Numbered from the stretch's first letter, positions 10,101-18,082 are shown. The stretch: 64,000 nucleotides of DNA from Spirochaetes bacterium GWE1_32_154 (GCA_001829315.1 MIAY01000025.1:928-64927), one strand, 5' to 3'. Made by a program: numbers and translations. Notes: a model not told the origin generated them from the letters alone.

Positions 10101-10344
10101 TGCGGTTAGAGTTGCTGAAAGAATATTTGAATTATTGGCAAGCTGTAACTATTTTTTACCTGAAATAGAGACTATTTTAGGCTTTTTACCTGAAATTCCT
10201 GCAAGTAACCTCATTTCCTGTTCTATAGGAATAACAGATGTAATACCCGTAAAAAATAAGACGGTAAGTGATTTCTTAATAATAGCCGATAAGGCATTAT
10301 ATGAAGCGAAAAGTAAAGGAAAGCGTGGCTATACTGTTTTTTAA
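7186..10344 (+). CDS. TPR protein with C-terminal GGDEF diguanylate cyclase
   Basis: About 1052 residues from ATG 7186 (METGQSYKE). The frame is open back to 7108, but that ATG sits in the hydA terminator. Residues ~1-250 resemble a degenerate ATPase region of the large cyclase/MalT type: IIYIGNAHNLQPSSVNLI aligns with the Walker B area, but no GxxxxGK Walker A is seen. Then come many TPR-like helices (~270-750), a GAF-like stretch (~760-880) and a GGDEF domain. The active site RLGGDEF (near residue 957) is intact and is preceded by RxxD (REID) at I-site distance, so it should make c-di-GMP with product inhibition. No membrane segments. It is 11 bp upstream of a receiver-PilZ gene and likely co-transcribed. 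Confidence 0.85.
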   Translation: METGQSYKEILFNSIFSFINSKQQKKIYFINGNYSIQNFLDTKKLVASHIKLYNCDTFSKYSGCYEPFYSIIADWYKKDTVAHKKIVKKICYSMHYSTIVNLLEGRKQSRREPLLIEEVEFESEMMLNQLVELLNYSLTDDNNIIYIGNAHNLQPSSVNLIKKMIEKVHKKLALVFVYSLPSNEKFEALDNLMSYSYNLRYNTKCSIEIIKVDSSDEPVSNHVTKVSIGDLDKISDQAIYLLSFPDAKNALIENLSAIENVNQHNEFDSVKKRTLFKLAKVSCYSGNYREAHRYATILLKMLDVEIDIDYIARSYLLLGISEYYSNSLESALYYSMLTIKIVEKSHSIRYKLLADLIIFYIKTNQNDVTFYLKIKEELLDAHWDNVTSLILTFGGYLTAFLRNHILEPKVILQFCEDGIQLAKKNKNIHRLSACYHATGVIHSIIGNYEETTINYKKSERLKKKIKNPYQLSRIYNSIGYNYYVSGEFAKAYKYYIDATTLLVNSKNYSEICIALYNMAKVHFILLDYINTVIHLEDMIYIMDLLQIENFAFQHRINIYSFLGISHFYSGNYLIAWNYMHKITQLSDFESHHLSSPVFWLFKYCLSNNEVESQTFFDNAIKFGNSESKQFILISYLLSGDREFNALNSEKALVQWRKGYEVAQNNTFYSLYYSLFNKRLNNQCIDSGVPVLKKYNFDIKTIIEFVREEQNLNELQKKINEIDFISKFQNMIILNEKRNELILESIHLIEYSFSYDIVILIDGEKNIHTSHVSDAISINPREIYRIINDTYKVTTLLNEKEIIKCGLTGKFKSILYVTREADQINKDMDISLIMISKDSKGVMNDDDQRVLTIFLNQFSSVLELIAVREALLRAARIDKLTGINNRMEMEKLMDAEYKRVLRYPKNPQSIFSLLFIDLDNFKFYNDTYGHHVGDLILVEYAKLLKKAVREIDSIARLGGDEFVIMLPETLKQSAVRVAERIFELLASCNYFLPEIETILGFLPEIPASNLISCSIGITDVIPVKNKTVSDFLIIADKALYEAKSKGKRGYTVF

Positions 10345-10355
10345 ATGGGGGAATA

Positions 10356-12170
10356 ATGACGAATTTATCAGTAAAGAAAATATTAGTTATAGATGATGAA
10401 GAAGCTCTACGATCAAATATTAAGAAGTTGCTCGTTATAATGGGTTTTGCAGTAGATTCAGCGGAAAATGGTGAAGAAGGGTATGAATTAATACATAACA
10501 ATTCGTATGATTTAGTTATTTGCGATGTGAAAATGCCTGTAATGGATGGGAAGGAACTTCTTAAAAAAGTGAGAGCGAATGAAAGTAAAAAATTTGTTCA
10601 ATTTATTTTTTTAACAAGTAATATTGATTTGGATGAAATCAGATCGGGTATGTTACTTGGTGCTGATGATTATGTAACCAAACCGTTTGATAATAAAGAT
10701 TTGCTTTTAACAATCAAAAAAAGATTTGAAAGGGCAGGTGATTTTAACACGTTTTATAAAGAAAAATTCGAAAAACAGCTTAAATATCTGGAAAATATTG
10801 CATATACCAATGTATCAACAAAACTACCCAATGAGATTGTATTAAATCAGCATATTGATCTTATGAAACAAAATAAAACAAGTTTTGCTGTATTTTATTT
10901 AGAAATTGAAGGACTTGATGAAATAATATCGTTTTTATCTAAAGGTAGTTATAACAATGTAGTAGATGAAATTATAAAAAATATAAAGGCTGTTTTAACT
11001 CCGGACGAAGAGCTTTATTTTCTTCATGATTCATATTTTTGTATTGTATTAAAGTCAGGGTGTATAACTGAGGGTGGCGAGTTTCTACAAAGTAAAATAG
11101 ATTTTTATAAAAGCGGAATAAATCATATTGTTAATTCGGGTGGTGTAGAATTTACTTTTCATACCTCAGGCGGTATATTTTTGTATAATGAGTCTATTTC
11201 ATTTGATTCAGAGGATATAATAAGAAATGCCAGAATTGCAATGATGTTCTCGAAAAAAACCGGTGGTGATTGTTTTACAACATATTCAGAATTTGTTAAA
11301 GAACGGTATAATAAAGTTTCAATTGATAGTATAAAGAAAAAACTATCACTTCAAAAAAGTGATTTAACGGCTGAGAATTATACTGAAGATAATTTTGAGA
11401 TAAAAGTTTTTTTTCTATATCCTCAATCAATCATACAAACTTTATTGATAAAGGAAATAATCAGAAATGAGTATTCTGCATATATATTAAATGATCATAA
11501 AACAGCGGTTTCGATTTTACAAAAATATCCTAATTCAATTTTATTTATTAACATTGATGCTATTATGAGTGAATCGGGTTGGGAAGAATATATTACAGAA
11601 ATCAAGAAAAATCCTGAATTAAGCACCGTTAGAATAGGTGTTCTTACTCACAAAGATAATGAAGCAAGTGCTGAGAAGTTTTTAATGCAAATTATGATTG
11701 AATCGGGTTATATTAAATTGAAAATTGGTTTCGAAGAGAGTCTAAAAGTAATATTGGCAGTTTTAGAAGCAAATGAGGCGAGAGGAAAACGGAAATTCAT
11801 AAGAGTTTGTGTTGATCAACGACAACAGACATACGCCGAAATAAAATTTAATTCGATTTATTATAAAGCAAAAATCAAAGATATAAGCTCCGTGGCATTA
11901 ACATTATATTTTGAAGATAATCAAATAGTTCCTGATAGCAATGCTTTTGAATCGATGATTTTATTATTAGCAGGAATCCATATTAGAATTAAAGGAAAAC
12001 TGGCAGGAACACGGATTGGTAATGCTGATGATAAACTTTTTGTTATAACATATACGGCAACTGATGAGGAAATAGAAAAAATAAGAAATTATATATATAG
12101 AAGTCGCCAGGAAATCATTGATATTGATGTGAAAAACTTTTTATCACCACCTGAACCTTTAGTCGGGTAA
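10356..12170 (+). CDS. Response regulator with degenerate GGDEF and C-terminal PilZ domain
   Basis: A 604-residue cytoplasmic protein. The N-terminal receiver (residues 5-125) has the acidic pocket D13-D14, phosphoacceptor D57 (CDVKMPVMDG), T/S switch region and K in VTKPFD. Residues ~135-340 look like a GGDEF fold without the GGDEF signature, so catalytically dead. Residues ~350-475 resemble a second, degenerate receiver. The C-terminal ~125 residues begin with RKFIR (RxxxR) followed by DISSVAL, the two c-di-GMP-contacting motifs of PilZ domains (Ala in place of the usual Gly). GGGGG precedes ATG 10356. Together with the upstream cyclase it suggests a local c-di-GMP signalling pair responding to a kinase. 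Confidence 0.85.
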   Translation: MTNLSVKKILVIDDEEALRSNIKKLLVIMGFAVDSAENGEEGYELIHNNSYDLVICDVKMPVMDGKELLKKVRANESKKFVQFIFLTSNIDLDEIRSGMLLGADDYVTKPFDNKDLLLTIKKRFERAGDFNTFYKEKFEKQLKYLENIAYTNVSTKLPNEIVLNQHIDLMKQNKTSFAVFYLEIEGLDEIISFLSKGSYNNVVDEIIKNIKAVLTPDEELYFLHDSYFCIVLKSGCITEGGEFLQSKIDFYKSGINHIVNSGGVEFTFHTSGGIFLYNESISFDSEDIIRNARIAMMFSKKTGGDCFTTYSEFVKERYNKVSIDSIKKKLSLQKSDLTAENYTEDNFEIKVFFLYPQSIIQTLLIKEIIRNEYSAYILNDHKTAVSILQKYPNSILFINIDAIMSESGWEEYITEIKKNPELSTVRIGVLTHKDNEASAEKFLMQIMIESGYIKLKIGFEESLKVILAVLEANEARGKRKFIRVCVDQRQQTYAEIKFNSIYYKAKIKDISSVALTLYFEDNQIVPDSNAFESMILLLAGIHIRIKGKLAGTRIGNADDKLFVITYTATDEEIEKIRNYIYRSRQEIIDIDVKNFLSPPEPLVG

Positions 12171-12192
12171 TATTTAAGGGCTTTGTGAAGTG

Positions 12193-12624
12193 TTATTTGA
12201 TAACAGATTGAAATTTATTCCGGTAAAACTCACTTAATTCTCCGGCCCGTTCGAGTCTTGCGCGTATGGTTTTTGCCAGTTCCTGATTATCAAATGGTTT
12301 TGTCACATAGTCATCAGCACCAAGAATCATAGCTTTTCGTATATCATTTAATTCAATGGTACTTGTAAGAAAAATAAATTGAATGTGTTTTTTCATTTCA
12401 TTATTTCTGACTTTTAATAAAAGATTATATCCGTCCATTACCGGCATTTTGATATCACTAATAACCAGGTCGTATTCATTTTCCACAATTTTTGTATATG
12501 CTTCTTCACCATTTGGCGCCTCATCAGGTATGAAACCAAGGATTTTTACTAACCGGGCAATATTTTTTCTTAATTCATCTTCATCTTCTACAATAAGTAT
12601 TTTTTTATACATTATGTTTATCAT
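12193..12624 (-). CDS. Single-domain response regulator (CheY-like)
   Basis: A 143-residue receiver with no output domain; acidic pocket E13-D14, phosphoacceptor D57 in SDIKMPVMDG, and the conserved Lys in VTKPFD. It overlaps the end of the upstream histidine-kinase gene by 20 bp in another frame. The start at 12624 (MINIM) is preferred because AAAGGAG lies seven nt upstream; the in-frame ATG at 12612 is the alternative. It is a close paralogue, by eye more than half identical, of the receiver domain of the convergent gene ending at 12170, including the shared tail LERAG. Probably receives phosphate from the kinase upstream. Confidence 0.92.
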   Translation of the reverse strand: MINIMYKKILIVEDEDELRKNIARLVKILGFIPDEAPNGEEAYTKIVENEYDLVISDIKMPVMDGYNLLLKVRNNEMKKHIQFIFLTSTIELNDIRKAMILGADDYVTKPFDNQELAKTIRARLERAGELSEFYRNKFQSVIK

Positions 12625-14626
12625 CGTTTAGCTCCTTTTGTTGTTTTTCAGGAATCGGAAATTCTAAAATAAATCTTGTAAAAACATCAGGCTGACTTTC
12701 TACAGAAATTTTTCCATTATTACTTTTTACGATAGTCTCACTAACCGGTAAACCCAAACCTGTACCTTTTATTTTAGTATGATCTAATGAAGACGCACCT
12801 TTGGTCGTAAAAAACGGAAGAAAGATTTTTTTTATATTTTCCGGCGGGATGCCGCATCCGTTATCTTCAACATACACTTTCACCGCGTTATCTGATTTAA
12901 AAATCGAAATAGTGATCTCAGGTTTGGTATGATTACTCAATGCGTGTTTTGCGTTAATAAGCAGATTGAGAAAAACCTGGTGAAGTTGATTACGGTTAAT
13001 AAAGAGTGGCGGGACATCAGAGTATTTTTTATGAATTACTATATTTTCACTTTTTAATTGAGGTTGAATGACTTTGATGACAGAATCGATAATTTCAGCT
13101 ATTTGGCAAAAATTTTTATTGCTATCATTGGGTCTTGCAATAGCCATCAAACTTTTTGCTATTTCTGCTCCTCGTGTTGTGTTAGTATCGATTTCCTGCA
13201 AAGAGTTAATTAATGATTCCGGTACATCATCAGCATATTCCATTATCATAAGCTGGACTGTAGATTTAATAACAGCGAGTACATTATTAAATTCATGAGC
13301 AACTCCCGTTGCAAGTTGACCCACTGCAACAGCTTTTTCTGTTTCAGCGCAGTTTCGTTCAATTTTCAATAAAGTATTATTTTTGATATTGTATTGTGTA
13401 ACATCGATCATGATTATGAGGATTCCTTCCGGAACGGCATTTTCATCATAAAATAAAGATTGATATACTAAAAAATCTTTATTTTCACCGTTAAGCATAG
13501 TAAGACTCATTTCAAAATAACAGGACTTGCCTTTTACTATAAGAATGTTATCGTATTGTTTAAAAATACCGGATATTTTCTGTGTATTAAAAACCGGTAG
13601 AGATGTTATATTGAGTCCGATAATTTCTTCTATTTTTTTGCCGGCTATCACTGTCGCGAATTCATCATTTCCACCCAGAATATCGTTATGTAAGTTTTTA
13701 AAGAAAACCGGAGCCGGTATAGTATCAATAAGTGTCGATAAAAACGCTACCGTTTTTCTCAAATAATCAAAAGAAATTTTTCTGCCCAGTGAATTACCAA
13801 TTATTTCAGACGCAATCCGGAGAAGCTCCAAATCAAGTGGTTTACAATCAACCTGAAAAAAAACAAAGTCGATCCCGATTAAACCCTTTAATTCTTTATC
13901 AATAAAAATTGGTAGTGCTATAAGTGATTGGATATTTTGTGATTGAAGTATGTGTTTTTCCTGTACTGCATCTTCGGGTAAATCGGCTAAACTGGAAATA
14001 AAAATAGGTTTATTAGATTTTAAATTATTTACCCACCATTGGGCATCTGTTAATGGAAAGTTTTGAAGCATGCTGATCAGGGCAATGTCAGGGGTAACAC
14101 ACCATTCATGAGTGTTACTCATTGTGGTATTCGTTTTATCCATTTGAAATAAATAAACCCGATCTCCGCCGGTTAATCTGCCGATTTGTTCAAGAGCGTA
14201 ATTAATATTTGTATCAAAATTATCGATTGAATTAAATGCTGTTGATATTGAAAATATGGTTTTTTCATATTTTACTTTTTCTGCTAATTGTGTTGATGCG
14301 ATAAGAATATCAGTTTGATCGATAATCTCATAGATTATGTAAGTTATTGAATCTATTTTAAGACTTTTTGTTGTGATAACAACGGGAATAATTGTATTCG
14401 CTGATATAGTAAGAGTTGTTTCAAACCTATTAATCTGATTATTTGAATCTGTTTTAATTATATCATTTTCATCGATTATATCAAAGATTGATAGATTTAA
14501 TATGTTTTTATTAAATAAATTATTCGCTGCCCGATTAGTGAAAACTATGTTTTTTAAATTTGAATCAATAACTAAAATAGGTTCGATAAGTTCAAAAAGG
14601 ACTTTTCCAAATAATTCTAACTGCAT
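12605..14626 (-). CDS. Cytoplasmic PAS-GAF-PAS sensor histidine kinase
   Basis: About 673 residues from ATG 14626 (MQLELFGKVLF). PAS-like region (~5-110), GAF domain (~130-285), second PAS (~300-420), then HisKA with the phosphoacceptor in VAHEFNNVLAV near residue 445 and HATPase with N-box NLLINAKHAL, G1 VEDNGCGIP and G2 GTGLGLP. No membrane segments, so it senses a cytoplasmic signal. A frame extends to a TTG at 14662, but that TTG is the first three bases of a consensus -35 box, so it is rejected. The gene overlaps the single-domain receiver and forms a two-component pair with it. Predicted to be leaderless. Confidence 0.9.
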   Translation of the reverse strand: MQLELFGKVLFELIEPILVIDSNLKNIVFTNRAANNLFNKNILNLSIFDIIDENDIIKTDSNNQINRFETTLTISANTIIPVVITTKSLKIDSITYIIYEIIDQTDILIASTQLAEKVKYEKTIFSISTAFNSIDNFDTNINYALEQIGRLTGGDRVYLFQMDKTNTTMSNTHEWCVTPDIALISMLQNFPLTDAQWWVNNLKSNKPIFISSLADLPEDAVQEKHILQSQNIQSLIALPIFIDKELKGLIGIDFVFFQVDCKPLDLELLRIASEIIGNSLGRKISFDYLRKTVAFLSTLIDTIPAPVFFKNLHNDILGGNDEFATVIAGKKIEEIIGLNITSLPVFNTQKISGIFKQYDNILIVKGKSCYFEMSLTMLNGENKDFLVYQSLFYDENAVPEGILIIMIDVTQYNIKNNTLLKIERNCAETEKAVAVGQLATGVAHEFNNVLAVIKSTVQLMIMEYADDVPESLINSLQEIDTNTTRGAEIAKSLMAIARPNDSNKNFCQIAEIIDSVIKVIQPQLKSENIVIHKKYSDVPPLFINRNQLHQVFLNLLINAKHALSNHTKPEITISIFKSDNAVKVYVEDNGCGIPPENIKKIFLPFFTTKGASSLDHTKIKGTGLGLPVSETIVKSNNGKISVESQPDVFTRFILEFPIPEKQQKELNDDKHNV

Positions 14627-14632
14627 ACATGA

Positions 14633-14662
14633 ATTATAGCTTGAAATAGAGTTATTTGTCAA
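14633..14662 (-). promoter_or_regulatory. Consensus promoter giving a leaderless kinase mRNA
   Basis: On the minus strand: TTGACA (14662-14657), an 18-bp spacer and TATAAT (14638-14633), both perfect consensus. Six nt separate the -10 box from ATG 14626, so the transcript should begin at or within a base of the start codon. Confidence 0.85.
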
Positions 14663-14696
14663 TTATAATATCAAAAGCCAGTCAATATAATTAATT

Positions 14697-14725
14697 TTGA
14701 CAAATAATTATATCTTAAGTATACT
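14697..14725 (+). promoter_or_regulatory. Orphan promoter with leaderless geometry
   Basis: On the plus strand: TTGACA (14697-14702), 17-bp spacer, TATACT (14720-14725), then six A residues and ATG at 14732. The frame stops after four codons (MFKI). No gene follows on this strand before 15646; a long hairpin and a dispersed repeat lie directly downstream. It may drive a small RNA or be the remnant of a lost leaderless gene. Confidence 0.65.
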
Positions 14726-14748
14726 AAAAAAATGTTTAAAATATGAAT

Positions 14749-14793
14749 AGCCGTACAATTTTCCTTGAATGTACAACTATAAATTGTACGGCT
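14749..14793. other. Perfect 13-bp inverted repeat downstream of the orphan promoter
   Basis: AGCCGTACAATTT and its exact reverse complement AAATTGTACGGCT flank a 19-bp loop. The stem is followed directly by the composite dispersed repeat. It has no T run, so it is not a classical terminator. It might be the body of a small structured RNA made from the promoter at 14697. Confidence 0.6.
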
Positions 14794-14952
14794 GGCTCTT
14801 GCAAAATCAAGACGGAAATTTAGATTACTGAATGTTCCCGCTTGATGAAAAAAAGAATACTTTTTTTATGCATCCGCCTTATGCGATTTAATCGCATAAG
14901 ATGTAATCTCTTTCAAAAATTCGAGATAAAAAGGGTATTTTGCAAGAGGCTC
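14794..14952 (+). repeat. Dispersed hairpin repeat, composite copy B
   Basis: A long form of the dispersed repeat: left arm GGCTCTTGCAAAATCAAG, an inner A/T hairpin (GAAAAAAAG ... CTTTTTTTATGC), a second hairpin TTATGCGATTTAATCGCATAA and the standard half TTCGAGATAAAAAGGGTATTTTGCAAGAGGCTC. It fills the space between the divergent-looking elements and the stop of the DTW gene. Confidence 0.8.
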
Positions 14953-15578
14953 TATAATAATGAATTTTTATCATTTCCACCCCAGAACTGACGTTGTTGA
15001 CTAATTAATCTATCAAAAATAGACATGAGATTTTGATAGTTTGCAGATTTATTGGCTAAGTTGTTTTCTTTTAAGGATGAAAGAAGATAATAGACACATT
15101 CTATTGTTGATAGATAATTTTCTTTCGGTTGTTTTTTGAAAAAGTATTTGGAAGTATATTTTTGCTCAAATGAAATGTGTGGTATTTGCATCAGATTACT
15201 ACTTTCTCTAAGCATAACTCTTGCATGCCACCAGGTGCCGTCAAGAATAAAAATCAGTAATTTTTTATTTTCTAAAGAGTTATAAAAAGTTTTATCCTCA
15301 ATATTTAACGCTTTATCAGATGGGTATAATAAAACAGGGTAAAATGTTTTGTCATTAATTAATTCATTAACTCTTTTGTTATTTGTAAAATCAATTCCTA
15401 TTATTAACTCTGAATCATTAATAGACAGATGAGTCAGTCTTCCTGTACCCGTCCTTTGATTCTTAGCTTCCATAGGGTGAATCAGAATAACAATTTTAAC
15501 ATTAGTATCGATCGGGATAATGTCATTGCAAAAACAATTTGTCTGTGAAAATAAACATTTATAACATTTCATTGCCAT
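14952..15578 (-). CDS. DTW-domain tRNA-uridine aminocarboxypropyltransferase
   Basis: A 208-residue DTW/TDD superfamily protein. Such enzymes (E. coli TapT) transfer the aminocarboxypropyl group of SAM to uridine in tRNA (acp3U). Visible features: N-terminal zinc-type cysteines (CYKCLFSQTNCFC), HPMEAKNQRTGTGRL matching the conserved HPxExxRxxNTxRL motif, and DGTWWHARVML, the DxTW signature. Length is normal. Start ATG 15578 (MAMKCYKC) has no ribosome-binding site and lies six nt after a -10 box, so the mRNA is predicted leaderless; the second Met two codons on is an alternative. The stop abuts a dispersed repeat. Confidence 0.88.
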   Translation of the reverse strand: MAMKCYKCLFSQTNCFCNDIIPIDTNVKIVILIHPMEAKNQRTGTGRLTHLSINDSELIIGIDFTNNKRVNELINDKTFYPVLLYPSDKALNIEDKTFYNSLENKKLLIFILDGTWWHARVMLRESSNLMQIPHISFEQKYTSKYFFKKQPKENYLSTIECVYYLLSSLKENNLANKSANYQNLMSIFDRLISQQRQFWGGNDKNSLL

Positions 15579-15584
15579 GAGATG

Positions 15585-15613
15585 TTTATAGTAACAATTG
15601 CATAAATTGTCAA
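15585..15613 (-). promoter_or_regulatory. Promoter giving a leaderless DTW-gene mRNA
   Basis: On the minus strand: TTGACA (15613-15608), 17-bp spacer, TATAAA (15590-15585), then six nt to ATG 15578. Same geometry as the promoters at 7151, 14662 and 42619. Confidence 0.85.
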
Positions 15614-15645
15614 TATATATTCCTGAGCTAAATGTTTCTCAGAAT

Positions 15646-15855
15646 ATGCATAAAAAAAGGGTTGTTAAAAAGTTATCTTATGACTTTTATTGTGTGTTGT
15701 ATATAGTTGTATTTTTTTCTGCTATTTTACCAATTATTGCAATTCCGCCTGTACTGTTTATTGTTTCTGTGGTAGTATCTATTGTATACATGTGCACCTC
15801 TTTGGTGATGATTTGTATTGTTATAAATCGGTATGTATCAATAATTTACATATGA
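15646..15855 (+). CDS. Possible small two-helix membrane protein
   Basis: A 69-residue frame: a basic N-terminus (MHKKRVVKK) followed by two long hydrophobic stretches (about residues 14-34 and 36-60) with a Pro-Pro turn between them. This is the look of a small inner-membrane protein, not of random AT-rich sequence, but no strong ribosome-binding site is seen and an overlapping frame is also open. The stop codon abuts a dispersed repeat, as at other gene ends here. The frame extends 5' to a TTG at 15598, less likely because it overlaps the divergent promoter. Function unknown. Confidence 0.4.
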   Translation: MHKKRVVKKLSYDFYCVLYIVVFFSAILPIIAIPPVLFIVSVVVSIVYMCTSLVMICIVINRYVSIIYI

Positions 15856-15903
15856 GCTTCATGCAAAAATCCCTTTATTTATCTCGAATTTTTGCAAGAG
15901 GTT
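15854..15903 (-). repeat. Dispersed hairpin repeat, copy C
   Basis: Reverse-oriented copy: GAGCTTCATGCAAAAAT, core with TTTATCTCGAA, then TTTTTGCAAGAGGT. It lies between the possible small membrane protein and hisD in a 417-bp space that otherwise holds only the hisD leader. Confidence 0.8.
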
Positions 15904-15995
15904 TGGGTATTTCCATCTATTTAATTTTAGTAAGCCCTGAGAATTGTTTGCCTAATTAAACAATTCCGGGTATATATATTTCAAGTGAGGTTTGT

Positions 15996-17297
15996 ATGAA
16001 AATATTTGAATGTCCTGAAAATGTTCTCTCCCCTGATATTATAAAATTTTTGGAGGAAGTTGAAACTTTTGATATTGATATTGAAAAAAATGTCAGTACA
16101 ATGCTTTCAACAATACGGGCGTACGGGTTTGAAGCTGTTAAAAATTATACAAAGAAATTTGATAACTTTGAGTTAACAGAACAGAATATTCGTGTATCTA
16201 AGGAAGAAATTGATATTCTAGCAAAAAAAATAGATCCTCAATTATCTGCATATCTTGAGAAAGCGGTTGAGAGGGTAAAGCACTTTCATTCAATGCAGGT
16301 TGAACACGGATTTGATATTACTGATAATGAAGGTAATAAAATGGGGCAAAAGGTTGTCCCTTTAGAGTCTGTTGCAGTGTATGTTCCCGGTGGCAGAGCT
16401 TTGTATCCGTCAACTTTTTATATGACTGTAATTCCGGCACTTATTGCCGGGGTAAAACGTATTGTTGTATTAACACCACCGCGAACATTTATAGAGTCAC
16501 CCGAAGTTGCCCGATTAATACAAATACTTGGCATTGAAGAAGTTTATCGGGGGGCAGGTGCTGCTTTAGTTTTAGCTGCCGCGTATGGTAAATCAGGGAT
16601 TGCAAAGGTTGATAAAATTGTGGGGCCGGGTAATTCGTATATTGCAAAGGCTAAACAAATGTGTTATGGCAAAATCGATATTGATATGATTGCAGGACCG
16701 TCTGATATTTGTGTCATTGCTGACACACATGCAGAAGAGGATATCCCATTAATTGCATCTGATTTGTTGAGTCAGGCAGAACACGATCCTCATGCAAGAG
16801 CTGTTCTTATTGCAACAAACAGAGCGTTTGCTGATAAGATTAAAATTGAGTTATACAAACAAACAGAGTCTTTGGGTGAATCAGGTAAAATTGCCATTGA
16901 GTCGTTAAATAATAAAGGTATGATACTGGTAACAACTGATAGAATAAATGCTGTTAAACTTGCAAATCAGATTGCACCTGAACATCTTGAATTGTTTAGT
17001 GATGATCCGTATAATTTGCTGGATTATGTAAAATACGCAGGTTCGGTTTTTCTCGGTAAGAATACACCTGAGAGTGTTGGTGATTATATTGGAGGCCCCA
17101 ATCATGTTCTTCCCACTTCTGGGACTTCAAGGTTTTTTTCACCTCTTGGTGTTTATGATTTTACAACAAGGTTCAGTTATCTGGAATTCAGTAGAGAAAG
17201 TCTTGAAAAATACAAACCGGTTATAACAGGAATTGCGAGAACCGAGAAATTAGAAGCTCATGCCAGAGCTGTTGAAACAAGATTTATTGAAAAATGA
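15996..17297 (+). CDS. hisD: Histidinol dehydrogenase
   Basis: A 433-residue enzyme of normal length, oxidising L-histidinol to L-histidine with two NAD+ in the last steps of histidine synthesis. Conserved stretches include VYVPGGRALYPSTFYM, VGPGNSYIAKAK, IDMIAGPSDICVIAD, the zinc-binding SQAEHDPHARA, the catalytic Glu-His pair in IAPEHLELF, and GGPNHVLPTSGTSRF. GTGAGG lies upstream of ATG 15996. It is not next to other his genes; instead it overlaps recO by four bases. Other his genes may lie elsewhere. Confidence 0.94.
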   Translation: MKIFECPENVLSPDIIKFLEEVETFDIDIEKNVSTMLSTIRAYGFEAVKNYTKKFDNFELTEQNIRVSKEEIDILAKKIDPQLSAYLEKAVERVKHFHSMQVEHGFDITDNEGNKMGQKVVPLESVAVYVPGGRALYPSTFYMTVIPALIAGVKRIVVLTPPRTFIESPEVARLIQILGIEEVYRGAGAALVLAAAYGKSGIAKVDKIVGPGNSYIAKAKQMCYGKIDIDMIAGPSDICVIADTHAEEDIPLIASDLLSQAEHDPHARAVLIATNRAFADKIKIELYKQTESLGESGKIAIESLNNKGMILVTTDRINAVKLANQIAPEHLELFSDDPYNLLDYVKYAGSVFLGKNTPESVGDYIGGPNHVLPTSGTSRFFSPLGVYDFTTRFSYLEFSRESLEKYKPVITGIARTEKLEAHARAVETRFIEK

Positions 17298-18043
17298 CGG
17301 GAAGTGAACGAAATATAATTACGAAGGGTATAATATTAAAAAGCTCTGTTTCGGGAGACCAGAACAGGCTTTTTTCATTTATATCACCGGATCTTGGGGT
17401 CGAGCGGGCTTTAGCGTATGGCGGTGAAAAGATTAAAAGTCGTTTTTGCAGCACAATCGTACCTTTTGCAGATTTAAAACTGTTTTTATACCGTGATCCG
17501 AAAACAAATCTCTATTCAATAAAAGATGTAGCAGAACCACTCATCGCAGAAAATTTTAAAAAAGAACTAAAAACAATTTATCTGACAGCTTTTTTTGCAA
17601 ATGTGATTTTAAATTCATTATTAGATCAGTTTGATTATAAGAAATACTATATGCTTTTGAAATATTCATTAGAATTGATTGAAGTGTATAATGACCCGGT
17701 AAAAGCATTTTTGTTTTTTACAACAAAATTGATTGTTTTGCATGGACAGGAAATCAGATATAGTTGCTGTCGGGAATGTAAACGCAGTGATAATACATTA
17801 TTTTATTCAAAAGGAGATTATGATATTTTTTGTTCTGATCATATTTCAGGTGACAAAATAGCAATCAATAAACCCGATGCAGAAGTAATGGATGCATTTA
17901 TAAATTTAAAATATGTAGAAATCAAAGAGATGCATTATAAACTACATGATTTTGAAGCTATTAGAATCATTCAAATCCATTATATTAAGAAGATTTATTG
18001 CAATAGCCTGAGAAATTTAGATGATATACACCTTTATTTCTGA
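17294..18043 (+). CDS. recO: DNA repair protein RecO
   Basis: A 249-residue RecO: N-terminal OB fold (ITKGIILKSSVSGDQNRLFSF) and helical C-terminus with a Cys cluster (CCRECKRSDN ... FCSDH) in the place of the family's zinc finger. RecO acts with RecR to load RecA on SSB-coated gaps. The start codon overlaps the hisD stop (ATGA), implying translational coupling. Length and order of regions are typical. Confidence 0.87.
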   Translation: MTGSERNIITKGIILKSSVSGDQNRLFSFISPDLGVERALAYGGEKIKSRFCSTIVPFADLKLFLYRDPKTNLYSIKDVAEPLIAENFKKELKTIYLTAFFANVILNSLLDQFDYKKYYMLLKYSLELIEVYNDPVKAFLFFTTKLIVLHGQEIRYSCCRECKRSDNTLFYSKGDYDIFCSDHISGDKIAINKPDAEVMDAFINLKYVEIKEMHYKLHDFEAIRIIQIHYIKKIYCNSLRNLDDIHLYF

Positions 18044-18048
18044 GATTA

Positions 18049-18082
18049 AAGTAAAGTGTTTTATAAAAGAACCACTTTACTT
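18049..18082 (+). terminator. Hairpin after recO
   Basis: Stem AAGTAAAGTG / CACTTTACTT with a 14-bp loop six bases after the recO stop, followed by a T-rich stretch. It partly overlaps the -35 box of the next promoter, so it may be a terminator, a regulatory hairpin or both. Confidence 0.55.

Noticed and set aside
14627-14662. TTG start at 14662 for the PAS kinase
   Set aside because: The TTG is part of a perfect TTGACA box with TATAAT 18 bp further on; transcription would begin downstream of it.
15690-15959. 89-residue plus-strand frame rich in Cys and Tyr
   Set aside because: Runs through a dispersed repeat and has no start signal; the overlapping frame at 15646 with a basic N-terminus and two hydrophobic helices is more credible.
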